Shown piece after piece: positions 25,612 through 36,230 of a stretch of DNA of 64,000 bases (position 1 is its first letter; each line of letters begins with the position of its first letter). Below the pieces are notes generated by a model. The model saw only the letters and a program-made list of their open reading frames with translations. It searched no databases and had not been told where the DNA came from. Source of the stretch: Burkholderiaceae bacterium (GTDB lineage: Bacteria > Pseudomonadota > Gammaproteobacteria > Burkholderiales > Burkholderiaceae_B); contig JAOATE010000050.1 in the NCBI GenBank assembly GCA_030158305.1, positions 1 to 64,000 on the forward strand, read 5' to 3'. Both the position numbers and the translations under genes were made by a program.

Positions 25612-27075
25612 CTAAAAACGAAAATAAAGAAAGGGGTTGTAACTTTGCCCGACTAACAAGGCAGTTGAGCTCAACAACAAAAAACTATCAGTCATCAGCA
25701 ATGTCAGCGATTGTGCAGATGCTGACCATTGATTAAATCGACACCATCGAAAATGCTTTTGTAACCAATCGCTAACGGGCATGCACCATAAAACTGCAAT
25801 CAACAACCACACCGCGTGTGAATTCAAATCATCAAGCGTAGAAATTCCGATGGTCGGAGCTTGGCTTTTTCCAAAGAGTATTTGAAAAAAGGCCATTAAG
25901 CGCGATAAGTCCGTAAAGTAAAAGAGCGCCCAGCCAAGCGTCACGATCATCATCAAGTACAAATGACTGATTGCCACAGGTAGTGTATTTAAAAGGCGTT
26001 CAATAAACAGTCTTTCTAGCGCAATCCATACTCCAAAATAGAGTCCCCAAAGCATAAAGTTCCAGCTTGCGCCATGCCAAAAACCAGTTAACGCCCAGAC
26101 AATGAATAAATTACGTAAGGCCCAACTTTTATTTCCACCAAGCGGGATATAAACATAGTCTCTAAAAAAAGTCCCGAGTGAAATATGCCAGCGACGCCAA
26201 AAATCTGTGACTGATTTTGCGATATAGGGATAGTTAAAGTTTTCCCGGTAATGAAAGCCGAACATCATACCCAAGCCAATCGCCATGTCCGAGTAAGCGG
26301 AAAAATCAAAATAAATTTGAATCGTAAACATTGCGAGACCCAGCCAGGCATCTGCGGTCGACAGTGTGGATAAGTCACCCCCTAAGGTACGTTGCGCCCA
26401 TTCACCTGCAACATTCGCAATAAAAACCTTTTTAAACAAGCCTACGCATACGCGATGAAGCCCTTGGCTAAAGTCGCTCCAGGTATGGATTCTGTTGTTA
26501 ATTTCGTTTGCGATGTGGACGTAACGAACAATTGGACCCGCCACGAGCTGATGAAAAAGGCTCACATACAACAGAAAGTCTAAAAATCGACGCTGTGCCC
26601 TCACCTCACCACGGTAAACATCCACAACGTAGGAAAGAATCTGGAAGGTATAGAAAGAAATGCCGATCGGTAGAGCAAAGCCAGGGTTATTCAGACCGGT
26701 GACAAAGGCATAGTTAATGTTTTCGACAATAAAGTCGCTATATTTAAAGGTGGCCAATAAACAAAGATTTGAAAGAACAGCAAAAAATACAGCAATTTTT
26801 TTACCTGTCGTTGTTTTTGCTTTTTCGACCCAGATGCCGACCAGCCAGCCCACCCATGAACTCACGATAAGCAGTCCGACCCAAACGGGTTCACCCCAGC
26901 CATAAAAAAAGAAACTGGCAGCAATCAAAATAAGATTTTGAGCTTTTGTTGCGTGTCCGCGAGTCGAAGTCGCCCCAGTTTCGCTTGCGCTACGAATCCT
27001 TGAACCTATCAAATAGTAGATAATGAGACTGACTGGTAAAAACAGGTAAAGAAAAACCAGTGAGGAAAAAACCAT
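25612..27075 (-). CDS. AlgI-type MBOAT O-acyltransferase
   Basis: 487 aa polytopic membrane protein with about ten to twelve hydrophobic spans. It opens with the family sequence MVFSSLVFLYLFLPVSL and contains IGISFYTFQILSYVVDVYRG, NFNYPYIAKSVTDFWRRWHI and the catalytic-type His in GFWHGASWNFMLWGLYFG. AlgI/PatA/DltB relatives move acetyl groups across the inner membrane to a periplasmic acceptor. The three genes on this strand (algI-like, DHHW, SGNH) have overlaps or gaps of at most 49 bp. No glycosyltransferase or polymer export gene is nearby, so the acceptor may be peptidoglycan or a polymer made elsewhere. The promoter should lie in 27076-27260, shared divergently with smpB. Confidence 0.9.
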   Translation of the reverse strand: MVFSSLVFLYLFLPVSLIIYYLIGSRIRSASETGATSTRGHATKAQNLILIAASFFFYGWGEPVWVGLLIVSSWVGWLVGIWVEKAKTTTGKKIAVFFAVLSNLCLLATFKYSDFIVENINYAFVTGLNNPGFALPIGISFYTFQILSYVVDVYRGEVRAQRRFLDFLLYVSLFHQLVAGPIVRYVHIANEINNRIHTWSDFSQGLHRVCVGLFKKVFIANVAGEWAQRTLGGDLSTLSTADAWLGLAMFTIQIYFDFSAYSDMAIGLGMMFGFHYRENFNYPYIAKSVTDFWRRWHISLGTFFRDYVYIPLGGNKSWALRNLFIVWALTGFWHGASWNFMLWGLYFGVWIALERLFIERLLNTLPVAISHLYLMMIVTLGWALFYFTDLSRLMAFFQILFGKSQAPTIGISTLDDLNSHAVWLLIAVLWCMPVSDWLQKHFRWCRFNQWSASAQSLTLLMTDSFLLLSSTALLVGQSYNPFLYFRF

Positions 27076-27260
27076 GTCAGCCTATGATCGACTTTGTTGC
27101 ATAGGCATTACGCCGTTGCGAAGTGTTTATTTTTGAAATACTTAGCAACCAGAATTTTAACGATTATTAGTTATCATTGAGTGTTTTTGAGCAGTTTTGA
27201 TAGATAAATTGTTTGTTGAAACTGATTTTGTTGCAATTGCGTCATTGACGCTGGGATCTT

Positions 27261-27719
27261 ATGAGCATTATCGAAAACCGGAAGGCTTTCCACGACTACA
27301 CGATTGAAGAGCGTTTTGAAGCTGGACTTGTCCTTCAGGGCTGGGAAGTCAAAGCCATTCGCGCTGGGCGTGCTCAACTCAAAGAAAGCTATGTGGTAGT
27401 GTTGGACGGTGCATTGTGGCTGCTCGGGATGCATGTCAGCCCCCTTCACTCTGCATCGACGCATATCCATCCTGATGCGATGAGGACACGCAAGCTTTTG
27501 CTCAAGGCCGAAGAAATTAGCAAACTGATTGGAAAAGTCGAACAGCGTGGCTATGCATTGGTCCCGATCAATTTGCACTTTAAGAATGGTCGCATCAAAC
27601 TTGATTTCGGTCTGGGCAAAGGCAAGAAATTGCACGACAAGCGGGATGCCGCGCAGGAAAAAGACTGGGCGCGTGAAAAAGAACGCTTAATGAAACACGA
27701 TACGCGCACACGCGACTAG
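27261..27719 (+). CDS. smpB: SsrA-binding protein SmpB
   Basis: 152 aa. It opens [20 protein letters not shown], then [27 protein letters not shown] and a Lys/Arg-rich tail ending in [11 protein letters not shown]. All are characteristic of SmpB, which carries tmRNA to stalled ribosomes. It stands alone, with the AlgI-like gene divergent and ppsA convergent. tmRNA itself is not in this window. Confidence 0.96.
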   Translation: MSIIENRKAFHDYTIEERFEAGLVLQGWEVKAIRAGRAQLKESYVVVLDGALWLLGMHVSPLHSASTHIHPDAMRTRKLLLKAEEISKLIGKVEQRGYALVPINLHFKNGRIKLDFGLGKGKKLHDKRDAAQEKDWAREKERLMKHDTRTRD

Positions 27720-27739
27720 CGTATGCGCGAGTTTCTCCA

Positions 27740-27767
27740 TTGGCCCGTCTTGTCTCTGACGGGCCAA
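27740..27767. terminator. Bidirectional hairpin between smpB and ppsA
   Basis: Perfect 10-bp stem TTGGCCCGTC (27740-27749) with GACGGGCCAA (27758-27767) and an 8-base loop, in the 66-bp gap between convergent stops. It is GC-rich and well placed for both genes, although no long T-run follows on either strand. Confidence 0.65.
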
Positions 27768-27785
27768 ATATGCCTCATACACTCC

Positions 27786-30152
27786 TCATACACCCGCTAG
27801 TTTTTTCCAAGTCTCAACCACTGTATCTGGATTGAGGGACATCGATAGGATGCCCTCTTCTTTGAGCCAAATCGCGAAATCAGCATAGTCACTGGGTCCT
27901 TGTCCACAAATTCCGACGTATTTATTCGCTTTTAAGCATGCTTGAATCGCACGTCTAAGCATGAATTTGACCGCATCGTCACGCTCATCGAAATCAGTCG
28001 CAAGCAACTCCATGCCTGAGTCTCGGTCAAGTCCAAGCGTCAGCTGAGTCATATCATTCGAGCCGATAGAGAAACCGTCAAAATGCTCAAGGAACTGTTC
28101 CGCCAAAATTGCGTTAGACGGGACTTCACACATCATAATGATACGAAGTCCATTTTCACCTCGGACCAGGCCGTGCGAAGCCAGAAGCTGAATCACGCGC
28201 TCAGCCTGTTTGACTGTTCGGACAAACGGCACCATGATTTCGACATTGGTTAAGCCCATGTCATTGCGTACGCGCTTAAGGGCCTCGCACTCCATTTTGA
28301 AACACTCAGCAAAGTCCGCAGAGATATATCGCGATGCTCCGCGAAAGCCCAGCATTGGGTTCTCTTCTTCGGGCTCATAACGGGAGCCACCGACGAGCTT
28401 GCGATATTCGTTTGATTTAAAGTCTGATAGCCTGACAATGACAGTCTTTGGGTAAAACGCAGCACCAATCGTCGCAATCCCGTCGGCAAGTTTTTCCACA
28501 AAAAAGGCGCGTGGGCTTGCATGACCACGCGCAGCTGATTCCACCGCTATCTTGAGCTCAGCATCCACATTCGGATAGTCCAAAACAGCTTTAGGATGAA
28601 TGCCGATATTGTTGTTAATAATGAACTCAAGTCGCGCCAGTCCAACGCCGTCGTTAGGGATTTGAGAAAAATCGAAGGCAAGCTGTGGATTGCCGACGTT
28701 CATCATCACCTTAAGACCGACGTCAGGCATCTCGCCGCGTCTAACTTCTTCGATCTCAGTTTCGATCAGGCCATCGTAAATTCGTCCCTCATCGCCTTCG
28801 GCGCATGACACCGTGACTTGTTGTCCTTCTGTGAGTCGATCGGTTGCATCTGCACAACCTACCACTGCTGGAATACCCAATTCGCGCGCAATAATTGCTG
28901 CATGGCAGGTGCGACCGCCTCGATTGGTCACAATGGCGGAGGCTCTTTTCATGACCGGTTCCCAGTTTGGGTCGGTCATGTCAGTGACCAGCACATCACC
29001 AGGCTGAACTTTATCCATTTCAGAAAGGTCGCTGACAATGCGAACTGGGCCAGAACCAATTTTTTGACCAATCGCACGACCCGTCACAATCACCTTGCCA
29101 GTTGCTTTGAGGCGATAGCGTTGCTGGACATCGTGATTGCTTTGTTGCGATTTAACCGTCTCAGGTCTTGCTTGGAGAATATAAATTTTTCCATCTACAC
29201 CATCACGTCCCCACTCGATATCCATCGGACGCTGATAATGCTTTTCAATAATGACTGCGTAACGTGCGAGCTCAATGACTTCATCATCGGTCAAGGAGAA
29301 ACGGTTACGTTCAGAAACAGGGACATCTATCGTGCGAACTGCTCGACCCTCTGTGCGCTCGGAGTCAAATTCCATTTTGAGTAATTTTGACCCAATACGA
29401 CGATTGACGATGGGGTAATGCCCAGAAGCCAGTGTTGGTTTGAAAACGTAGAACTCATCTGGATTGACTGCACCTTGAACAACGGTCTCACCCAAGCCAT
29501 AAGAGGAGGTAATGAACACAACATCTTCAAAGCCTGATTCAGTGTCCAGGGTAAACATGACGCCAGCACTACCCTTATCAGAGCGCACCATACGTTGAAT
29601 ACCCGCAGAAAGGGCAACATCCGCGTGTGCAAAACCTTTATGCACACGATAAGAAATCGCACGGTCGTTATACAGGGAGGCAAAAACGTGGCGAATTTTG
29701 TCAATAACGTCATCAAAACCGACGACGTTAAGATACGTTTCTTGTTGGCCTGCAAATGAGGCATCAGGAAGGTCTTCGGCTGTAGCGGAAGAGCGCACAG
29801 CGAATGAACCCTTTCCATCGGCATCCAAAGCACTAAAAGCAGATTTGATATCGTGATGCAACTGCTCAGGCAGTGGCGCATCAACAATCCATTGACGAAT
29901 TTCAGCACCCGCGACAGCGAGCTCACGGACATCATCAGGATTCAGTGTAGAAAGACGATTCGCAATGCGCGTGTCCAAGCCCGTTCCAGACAAAAAGTCT
30001 CGAAAGGCTTGGGCTGTTGTGGCAAAACCGCCTGGTACGCGTACACCAGCATCTGCAAGCTGGCTAATCATTTCGCCTAAAGAGGCGTTCTTTCCTCCGA
30101 CAGAGTCAACATCCGACATGCGGAGCTGCTCAAAAGACACGACATATGACAT
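27786..30152 (-). CDS. ppsA: Phosphoenolpyruvate synthase
   Basis: 788 aa from ATG 30152 (AGGGTGA upstream); a GTG at 30161 is the other option. The N-terminal ATP/pyruvate-binding domain (1-340) has [11 protein letters not shown] and [20 protein letters not shown]. The phosphohistidine domain has [18 protein letters not shown] with His at about 417. The C-terminal PEP-utilising barrel ends with [10 protein letters not shown] carrying the catalytic Cys. It converts pyruvate and ATP to PEP, AMP and phosphate for gluconeogenesis. It is divergent from ppsR, its regulatory kinase/phosphorylase, with an inverted repeat in the 196-bp gap. Confidence 0.96.
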   Translation of the reverse strand: MSYVVSFEQLRMSDVDSVGGKNASLGEMISQLADAGVRVPGGFATTAQAFRDFLSGTGLDTRIANRLSTLNPDDVRELAVAGAEIRQWIVDAPLPEQLHHDIKSAFSALDADGKGSFAVRSSATAEDLPDASFAGQQETYLNVVGFDDVIDKIRHVFASLYNDRAISYRVHKGFAHADVALSAGIQRMVRSDKGSAGVMFTLDTESGFEDVVFITSSYGLGETVVQGAVNPDEFYVFKPTLASGHYPIVNRRIGSKLLKMEFDSERTEGRAVRTIDVPVSERNRFSLTDDEVIELARYAVIIEKHYQRPMDIEWGRDGVDGKIYILQARPETVKSQQSNHDVQQRYRLKATGKVIVTGRAIGQKIGSGPVRIVSDLSEMDKVQPGDVLVTDMTDPNWEPVMKRASAIVTNRGGRTCHAAIIARELGIPAVVGCADATDRLTEGQQVTVSCAEGDEGRIYDGLIETEIEEVRRGEMPDVGLKVMMNVGNPQLAFDFSQIPNDGVGLARLEFIINNNIGIHPKAVLDYPNVDAELKIAVESAARGHASPRAFFVEKLADGIATIGAAFYPKTVIVRLSDFKSNEYRKLVGGSRYEPEEENPMLGFRGASRYISADFAECFKMECEALKRVRNDMGLTNVEIMVPFVRTVKQAERVIQLLASHGLVRGENGLRIIMMCEVPSNAILAEQFLEHFDGFSIGSNDMTQLTLGLDRDSGMELLATDFDERDDAVKFMLRRAIQACLKANKYVGICGQGPSDYADFAIWLKEEGILSMSLNPDTVVETWKKLAGV

Positions 30153-30183
30153 GGAAGTCACCCTATAACAATGTGAGAAAGCG

Positions 30184-30261
30184 AGTTTGGTTAGGGCTGC
30201 ATCTCATATCGACTCTATGGAATAGAGAATGGTACTGAAGAATGCATGCGCTAACCAAACT
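30184..30261. repeat. Inverted repeat in the ppsA-ppsR intergenic region
   Basis: AGTTTGGTTAG at 30184-30194 and its exact reverse complement CTAACCAAACT at 30251-30261 are separated by 56 bp. Between them lies a second perfect hairpin, CTCTAT (30213-30218) with ATAGAG (30222-30227) and loop GGA. The outer arms lie just upstream of the ppsR promoter and inside the likely ppsA leader. Confidence 0.6.
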
Positions 30262-30264
30262 GGC

Positions 30265-30292
30265 TTGAGCTGTAACAGGTGACTTATATACT
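30265..30292 (+). promoter_or_regulatory. Putative sigma-70 promoter for ppsR
   Basis: TTGAGC at 30265-30270 and TATACT at 30287-30292 with a 16-bp spacer, ending about 56 bp before the ppsR ATG. The right arm of the inverted repeat ends 3 bp upstream of the -35 box, a good operator position. Confidence 0.5.
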
Positions 30293-30348
30293 AGTCTATT
30301 GCTGCACTGCATTATACTACCCAAGCACCCGACTTCGGATCAACATTC

Positions 30349-31185
30349 ATGACCTCACCCGCCACCGAACGCACTGTTTTTATTATCTCTGATGGCACAG
30401 GAATCACTGCAGAAACTTTCAGTCATTCTGTCTTGTCTCAATTTGAGTCTGTGACCTTTCGACAAGTACGTGTGCCATTTATTGACTCTGTAGAAAAAGC
30501 TGATACTGTTGTCCAGCGTATAAACCGGTGCGCCGCGGATCAAGGAACCCCCCCAATTGTTTTTACAACACTTGTGAACCCTGACGTTTTAGGGCGTGTC
30601 AAACTTGCCAATGCGTTATTTTTAGATTTGTTTGGTGCTTTTGTCGAGCCGCTTGAACACAACCTTGGCATGAAATCGAGCCATTCGATCGGCAAGTCTC
30701 ACAAGGCGGTTAGCTCAACCCAATATCGCAATCGTATAGAAGCCATTAATTTCAGCCTGGCGCATGATGATGGACAGTTTGTCTCAGGACTCGCGCAGGC
30801 TGACGTGATTTTGGTGGGGGTTTCGCGATGCGGAAAAACACCTACCAGTCTTTATTTGGCCATGCAATATGGCATTAAAGCCGCAAACTTCCCGCTGATC
30901 CCAGAAGATTTTGACCGAGGCGCACTGCCCTCAACCCTGATGCCACACCGTGCCAAGTTATTTGGTTTGACGATTCAGCCTGAGCGTTTGATGGAGGTGC
31001 GACATGAGCGCCGCCCCGACAGCCTGTATGCTTCATTGCCGCAGTGCAGGCACGAGGTAGCCGAGGCCGAGCGGCTGATGCGACGTGAGTCCATTCCGAT
31101 GTTATCGACAACAACTAAGTCGATCGAAGAAATCTCAACAACCGTGCTTCAAGAAGTGGGCCTCGATCGGCATTCGGCCTACTAA
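30349..31185 (+). CDS. ppsR: PEP synthase regulatory protein (pyruvate, phosphate/water dikinase regulator)
   Basis: 278 aa. DUF299/PSRP family: [19 protein letters not shown] at the N-terminus, the central HSIGKSH segment, and a P-loop [11 protein letters not shown] at residues 157-167. The protein is a bifunctional ADP-dependent kinase and Pi-dependent pyrophosphorylase that switches PpsA off and on by threonine phosphorylation next to the catalytic His. The divergent position beside ppsA fits this partnership. It converges with trmH, only 10 bp between stops. Confidence 0.95.
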   Translation: MTSPATERTVFIISDGTGITAETFSHSVLSQFESVTFRQVRVPFIDSVEKADTVVQRINRCAADQGTPPIVFTTLVNPDVLGRVKLANALFLDLFGAFVEPLEHNLGMKSSHSIGKSHKAVSSTQYRNRIEAINFSLAHDDGQFVSGLAQADVILVGVSRCGKTPTSLYLAMQYGIKAANFPLIPEDFDRGALPSTLMPHRAKLFGLTIQPERLMEVRHERRPDSLYASLPQCRHEVAEAERLMRRESIPMLSTTTKSIEEISTTVLQEVGLDRHSAY

Positions 31186-31195
31186 GCCTCAGACA

Positions 31196-31975
31196 TTATT
31201 TGTCTGAGCTGTGCTGACGTCGTTGCTCAAACAGACAGACACCTGAAGCAACAGTCACATTGAGTGACTCAACTGCTTTGTCATGCATGATTTTGACGCG
31301 TATGTCGGCGCGTGAAAGCAGATCTTCGGCAACGCCCTGCCCCTCATTGCCAAATACCCATGCTGCTTGTTTGGGCAAAACAGTTTTGTGAAGATCACTG
31401 GCATCCTCAAGCGTTGTCACGATCAAAGGAATCGCCAGTGATTCTGTCAGTGACATCAAATTTGACTGCTCATGCAATTTAAGGACAAAGTGTGCACCCT
31501 GCGCACTTCGCAAAACTTTTGGTGACCACAGCCCTGCTGTGCCAACAGACGCAAAGACACGCTTGATTCCTGCCGCTGCACAGGTTCTTAAGATGGCACC
31601 GACATTACCTGGATCTTGGAGGCGATCAAGCATCACGATCGATTCAGAAATTTTCTCAGGGATAGGATGGATAGTGGGTTGTGCAACAAATAAAACCCCT
31701 TGATCTGTATCTACATTCGAGAGGTTGCCGAGCAACGAGCCAGACATGGTCAGGCAAACCTCTGGATTGAGCTTGTCGATCAGGCCGGTCAGGTGCGCTT
31801 GACCGACTCGCTCCAAATCAAAAATAGCATATTTGGGTTGTTTACCCATTCCGAGCCAAGACTCGCAAAGGTTGACACCTTCGAGCAATACGGGCTCATC
31901 ACGTCTGCCGGCACTAGATTGCCACTTATACAGTTGTTTGTAGAGCGGATTAGAGCGAGACTCGATATGTTTCAT
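31196..31975 (-). CDS. TrmH/SpoU family RNA 2'-O-methyltransferase
   Basis: 259 aa. An N-terminal RNA-binding domain (residues 1-85) is followed by the SPOUT knot: [21 protein letters not shown] (motif 1, here 21 residues so read as [16 protein letters not shown]), [11 protein letters not shown] (motif 2) and [15 protein letters not shown] (motif 3). It methylates ribose in rRNA or tRNA with S-adenosylmethionine; the exact target cannot be told. The ATG overlaps the rnhB stop by 4 bases at the distal end of the lpx operon. Confidence 0.9.
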   Translation of the reverse strand: MKHIESRSNPLYKQLYKWQSSAGRRDEPVLLEGVNLCESWLGMGKQPKYAIFDLERVGQAHLTGLIDKLNPEVCLTMSGSLLGNLSNVDTDQGVLFVAQPTIHPIPEKISESIVMLDRLQDPGNVGAILRTCAAAGIKRVFASVGTAGLWSPKVLRSAQGAHFVLKLHEQSNLMSLTESLAIPLIVTTLEDASDLHKTVLPKQAAWVFGNEGQGVAEDLLSRADIRVKIMHDKAVESLNVTVASGVCLFEQRRQHSSDK

Positions 31976-32601
31976 TTTGATTCCAAACAGGCGCGCACCG
32001 GTGCAAAACTGCGGCGGTGCACTGGACTCGGGCCATACTGCTTGAGTCGTGCCATGTGTAAAGCTGTCCCATATCCTTTGTGTTGATCAAAGGCATATTG
32101 AGGATAAAGTAAGTGTAAACGCTGAAGGTCTTCGTCTCGTGCAGTTTTTGCCAGAATAGATGCGGCAGAGATCGCTGGGATGAGAGAGTCCCCTTTAATG
32201 ACTGTTTGCACCCGACAAGATAAACGCGGGGATTGGTTTCCGTCTACCCATGCAAGCGCAGGCTGAACGGATAACCCCTCAACTGCTCGTTTCATGGCGA
32301 GTAGTGTCGCTTGTAAAATATTGAGTCGATCAATTTCCTCGACCGTTGCAACGGCAATTGACCAGCTTAAAGCGTGAGCTTTAATTTGTTCGGCCAACAA
32401 CACTCGTTTTTTTTCAGAAAGCGTTTTAGAGTCTGCGAGACCGTCAATGTTGTAACCGGCATCCAAGATCACTGCAGCAGCATAGACATCGCCAGCAAGA
32501 GGCCCTCTGCCGGCCTCATCCACACCCGCAGCGTAGGCGTCGTCCTCTACTTTTAGGTCGAACAGACTGACTTGAGACACTTGAGCAGAAAATTTTGGCA
32601 T
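31972..32601 (-). CDS. rnhB: Ribonuclease HII
   Basis: 209 aa. Active-site motifs are [16 protein letters not shown] with Asp28 and Glu29, [19 protein letters not shown], and the [19 protein letters not shown] segment with the last acidic residue. It removes ribonucleotides from DNA:RNA hybrids. It lies 8 bp after lpxB and overlaps trmH, as in many beta-proteobacterial lpx operons. Confidence 0.95.
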   Translation of the reverse strand: MPKFSAQVSQVSLFDLKVEDDAYAAGVDEAGRGPLAGDVYAAAVILDAGYNIDGLADSKTLSEKKRVLLAEQIKAHALSWSIAVATVEEIDRLNILQATLLAMKRAVEGLSVQPALAWVDGNQSPRLSCRVQTVIKGDSLIPAISAASILAKTARDEDLQRLHLLYPQYAFDQHKGYGTALHMARLKQYGPSPVHRRSFAPVRACLESK

Positions 32602-32609
32602 CGTAGGCG

Positions 32610-33806
32610 TTAAGTGCGGGAACGCTGTTGCTGGATCACGGACTCAATCGCTTGAGCCACCCGCGCAGGCGTATTGCAACGCAGTGTATGGTGCAATTCG
32701 GTAAAACGGTTGCGAATGCGTTCGCACCGCTGCTCGTCACGCAACAGGCTCGATATCTCACGGGCCAGATTATCAGGTGTTGCATCTTCTTGGATAAGTT
32801 CTGGTACAGCAAAGTCATTGAGCAAGACATTTGGCAAGCCCACCCAAGGAAGATAAGGTCGTTGTTGTCCGGATTTCCAAGCCATTACTTTTCTGACAAA
32901 TGGTGACACTGCATAAGAAATCACCATCGGTTTTTTGAATAATGCTGTTTCAAGTGTAGCTGTACCACTCGCAACAAGTGCAACATCACAGGCTTCTAAA
33001 ACAGACCACGCGATCGGATCAGCGATGCCGATGGCTTGCTCTTGCGCCATCACAGTTCGAATGTTTTGAACCGGGAATTGCTTTAAATACGCATCAAATT
33101 CTTTAGCACGCTGAGCATTGACCATCGGCACGACGAAATGAAGTGTCGGATCAGTTTTTTGCAATAATTGCGCCGCTTGTAAAAAGCGTGGAGCAAGCAG
33201 CTTAATTTCAGAGGCTCTGCTACCAGGCAAAATAGCCACAATACGCGCTTGTTGATTCAATCCTAAACGCTCTCTCGCTGCAAATTGATTAGGTTCAATC
33301 GGGATAGCATCCGCCAACGGGTGGCCTACATATGTAACAGGTATCCCTTCCTTTTCGTATATGGCTTGTTCAAAGGGAAATAGCACCAACATGTGCGATA
33401 CCGCTTCGCGGATGTAATGAATTCGCTCATAGCGCCAAGCCCAAATCGAAGGGCCAACAAAGTGGATGGTTGGCACACCCTCACGCCGCAGGCGATGCTC
33501 TAGGCGTAAATTGAAGTCAGGAGCGTCGACACCAAGAAAAACTGCGGGAGGTTCACGCAGCCAGCGATTTTTGACATCACTGTAAATACGAATGAGGGAT
33601 GGGAAGCGTTTGATGGCATCAACATATCCAAACACGCTGAGCGCATGCATGGGGTGCCAGATATCTAAACCTGCTGCGGCTAAATGCGGCCCTCCAATAC
33701 CCTCAGGCCTAACCTCTGGATCAACCAGTTTGAGGCCGGCTAAAGCCTTTGCTGCGATCAGATCGCCCGAAGGCTCGCCCGCAATCAGCCCAAGCCGCCA
33801 CGTCAT
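32610..33806 (-). CDS. lpxB: Lipid-A-disaccharide synthase
   Basis: 398 aa GT19 enzyme. It opens [15 protein letters not shown], then [34 protein letters not shown] and the [18 protein letters not shown] donor-binding segment. It joins UDP-diacylglucosamine and lipid X to form the lipid A disaccharide at the inner membrane. ATG 33806 overlaps the lpxA stop by 4 bases. Confidence 0.96.
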   Translation of the reverse strand: MTWRLGLIAGEPSGDLIAAKALAGLKLVDPEVRPEGIGGPHLAAAGLDIWHPMHALSVFGYVDAIKRFPSLIRIYSDVKNRWLREPPAVFLGVDAPDFNLRLEHRLRREGVPTIHFVGPSIWAWRYERIHYIREAVSHMLVLFPFEQAIYEKEGIPVTYVGHPLADAIPIEPNQFAARERLGLNQQARIVAILPGSRASEIKLLAPRFLQAAQLLQKTDPTLHFVVPMVNAQRAKEFDAYLKQFPVQNIRTVMAQEQAIGIADPIAWSVLEACDVALVASGTATLETALFKKPMVISYAVSPFVRKVMAWKSGQQRPYLPWVGLPNVLLNDFAVPELIQEDATPDNLAREISSLLRDEQRCERIRNRFTELHHTLRCNTPARVAQAIESVIQQQRSRT

Positions 33807-34597
33807 GGGCGAATAATGCCCCGAGCACTGGACTCAACAAAATCTAGTAGCGGTTGTAACGCTGCCGCCACCTCAGGCTCTTTTTGTTGTCTTGAACGAA
33901 TTTCAACACACGCCTCGCTGAGGGAAAGTCCACGTCGATAAATCAGCTTATAGGCGTCGCGTAAAGCGCTAATGGACTCAGCACTAAAACCGCGCCGCTT
34001 GAGTCCTTCGACGTTGATCCCAACGGGAACACAAGGATTACCCGAACCCATGACATAGGGAGGAATATCCATGTGTAAAGCACTCTGCCCACCAGTCATA
34101 CTATGAGCGCCGATTTTGCCAAACTGATGAACAGCTGCCAGTCCACCTACGATTGCCCAGTCACCAATGTGGACGTGACCTCCCATCTGCACCCCATTGG
34201 CCAAAATGGTGTGACTCCCGACTTGGCAGTCGTGCGCGACATGAACGTATGCCATCACCCAATTGTCGGAGCCAAGTCGAGTAACGCCGACATCTTGAAC
34301 GGTGCCGGTGTTGATGGTGACGTACTCGCGAACCATATTTCGATCGCCAATTTCCAATCGAGTGGGTTCGCCTGCATATTTTTTGTCCTGCGGCATACCG
34401 CCAACTGAGCAAAAACGATAAAAATGATTGCCTTGACCGATATGGGTGTGCCCATCGATGACACAGTGGGGTCCCACTATCGTATCAGCACCAATAGTGA
34501 CATGTGGCCCAACAATTGAGTAGGCACCCACGGAGACGGTAGGATGCAATTGGGCATTTGAATCGATGAGAGCGGTCGGATGGATCAGCGCAGTCAT
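33803..34597 (-). CDS. lpxA: UDP-N-acetylglucosamine acyltransferase
   Basis: 264 aa. A left-handed beta-helix of hexapeptide repeats from residue 4 to about 190 ([20 protein letters not shown] start, shortened core [14 protein letters not shown]), the catalytic-type His in [13 protein letters not shown], and the C-terminal helical [11 protein letters not shown] domain are diagnostic. It attaches 3-hydroxyacyl chains to UDP-GlcNAc, the first lipid A step. It abuts fabZ with no gap and overlaps lpxB. Confidence 0.96.
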   Translation of the reverse strand: MTALIHPTALIDSNAQLHPTVSVGAYSIVGPHVTIGADTIVGPHCVIDGHTHIGQGNHFYRFCSVGGMPQDKKYAGEPTRLEIGDRNMVREYVTINTGTVQDVGVTRLGSDNWVMAYVHVAHDCQVGSHTILANGVQMGGHVHIGDWAIVGGLAAVHQFGKIGAHSMTGGQSALHMDIPPYVMGSGNPCVPVGINVEGLKRRGFSAESISALRDAYKLIYRRGLSLSEACVEIRSRQQKEPEVAAALQPLLDFVESSARGIIRP

Positions 34598-35050
34598 TTA
34601 TTTTTCCATTGGTCTGATGGCGCACATCAGTTTGGCTTCAGCGACTTCTTGACCATCGACAAAAGCATGGCCTTGATATTTGCATATCGTACGCCCGAGT
34701 CTTTCGGCCACGACTTCGATATGAAGTTGATCGCCAGGCAAAACAGGTTTACGGAAACGAGCACCATCAATACCGACAAAATAATAGAGAATTTCTTCGT
34801 CTTTTGGCTTGAGGCCCGTCTCATCGGCAAACGAAAAAATAGCAGCGGCTTGAGCCATTGCTTCGAGAATCAGTACACCTGGCATGACAGGATGATGAGG
34901 AAAGTGACCGGTAAAAAATGGCTCATTGATCGAGACATTTTTGAGGGCCTTGATAGACTTACCCGGAACCATGTCAATCACACGGTCAATCAGCAACATG
35001 GGGTAACGGTGCGGAAGCCGTTCAAGAATACTTTTGATATCAAGTTGCAT
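34598..35050 (-). CDS. fabZ: 3-hydroxyacyl-ACP dehydratase FabZ
   Basis: 150 aa hotdog-fold enzyme. [13 protein letters not shown] and [20 protein letters not shown] give the catalytic His49 and Glu63. It dehydrates 3-hydroxyacyl-ACP in fatty acid elongation and competes with LpxA/LpxD for the same substrates, which explains its place between their genes. It follows lpxD by 73 bp. Confidence 0.96.
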   Translation of the reverse strand: MQLDIKSILERLPHRYPMLLIDRVIDMVPGKSIKALKNVSINEPFFTGHFPHHPVMPGVLILEAMAQAAAIFSFADETGLKPKDEEILYYFVGIDGARFRKPVLPGDQLHIEVVAERLGRTICKYQGHAFVDGQEVAEAKLMCAIRPMEK

Positions 35051-35123
35051 CGCTTATCCTAGGTGCTTCATAAAAATTAAAAAACTTAGCAATAATAGCC
35101 AATGTTCAAGTGACACACATACG

Positions 35124-36218
35124 TTATTCGCGTTCGAGAGCCCTTACGCGTTTACGCAACGTGGAGAGCTGGGTGATGACTGCAGCATTGCGTTGCCACT
35201 CTTTATGTTCAGCAAACGGATAAACACCGGTATATCTTCCAGGCGTATCAATGCTCGCAATGACTCCCGTGCCACCTGAAATATGTACGTCATCACCAAT
35301 GACTAAGTGGCCAGAAATACCAGCCATACCACCAATCGTGCAACGCGAACCGATGATGGTTGAGCCAGCAATTCCGACGCATGCGGCAATGGCTGTGTGT
35401 GTGCCAATCTGGCAGTTATGACCAATCATGACGTGGTTATCGATTTTGACGCCATCGGAGACGATGGTGTTGTCAAGGGCTCCCCGATCAATCGTCGAGT
35501 TCGCACCAATCTCTACATCATGACCAACTAAAACAACGCCTAGTTGAGGGATTTTCCCCCATGCGCCTTTGGAGAGTGTCGGATCAGGTGCAAAGCCAAA
35601 GCCGTCTGCGCCTAAAACCACCCCACTATGAAGGATGGCACGATCCCCTACTTTGACACCATAATAAATGGACACACGAGGATAGAGTACGGAAGATGCA
35701 CCGATTTCAACATCGTCACCAAGGTAGCAGCCTGCGCCTATTTGGGTCATAGCGCCAACGATACATCTCGCACCAATGACCACGTGAGGTCCAATCAAGG
35801 CACTGGGATCAATCTGTGCAGTGGGATCAACAATGGCGGTAGGATGTATGCTGGGCTCGTAAGCTGGACGTCTCGCCCATTCAAACCATTGAGCAATTCG
35901 CGCATACAAAAGATAGGGATGCTTGCAAATGACTCTTGCAAATGAAGGAGGAGGAACGGCTTGTGAAAGTTTCTCTTCGATTTCTGGAAGCACAATCACC
36001 GTGCAGGCACGTGTTCGGGCTAAATGGTCGAGGTATTTTGGATGAACAATAAAAGAAATCTCGAGCTCAGAGGCATGCGCAAGAGACCCTAATCCCGCAA
36101 TGCGAGGATCAGTATGATTCCCAGAACCTGGCACCACACTCTGAACCAAGCCGCCAGGAACAGCGCGTAATAGTTCAGAGAGTATGGGAGCCCGTGCCGG
36201 GTCTAACAGAACGGGCAT
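35124..36218 (-). CDS. lpxD: UDP-3-O-(3-hydroxyacyl)glucosamine N-acyltransferase
   Basis: 364 aa. The N-terminal uridine-binding domain (1-100) ends near [20 protein letters not shown], the start of a long hexapeptide beta-helix. The catalytic His is in [13 protein letters not shown], and the C-terminal helix [14 protein letters not shown] closes the protein. It adds the N-linked acyl chain in lipid A synthesis. It lies 12 bp after skp. It is somewhat longer than E. coli LpxD (341 aa). Confidence 0.95.
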   Translation of the reverse strand: MPVLLDPARAPILSELLRAVPGGLVQSVVPGSGNHTDPRIAGLGSLAHASELEISFIVHPKYLDHLARTRACTVIVLPEIEEKLSQAVPPPSFARVICKHPYLLYARIAQWFEWARRPAYEPSIHPTAIVDPTAQIDPSALIGPHVVIGARCIVGAMTQIGAGCYLGDDVEIGASSVLYPRVSIYYGVKVGDRAILHSGVVLGADGFGFAPDPTLSKGAWGKIPQLGVVLVGHDVEIGANSTIDRGALDNTIVSDGVKIDNHVMIGHNCQIGTHTAIAACVGIAGSTIIGSRCTIGGMAGISGHLVIGDDVHISGGTGVIASIDTPGRYTGVYPFAEHKEWQRNAAVITQLSTLRKRVRALERE

Positions 36219-36230
36219 AGATGCGGCTAG

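Noticed and set aside
28818-29384. Long plus-strand frame (188 aa) inside ppsA
   Set aside because: It lies fully antisense to conserved PEP synthase codons, and its residues show no recognisable motif.
29327-29935. Minus-strand frame (202 aa) inside ppsA in another frame
   Set aside because: Same-strand shadow of ppsA with atypical composition (many Leu, Ser, Cys); the ppsA frame has all motifs.
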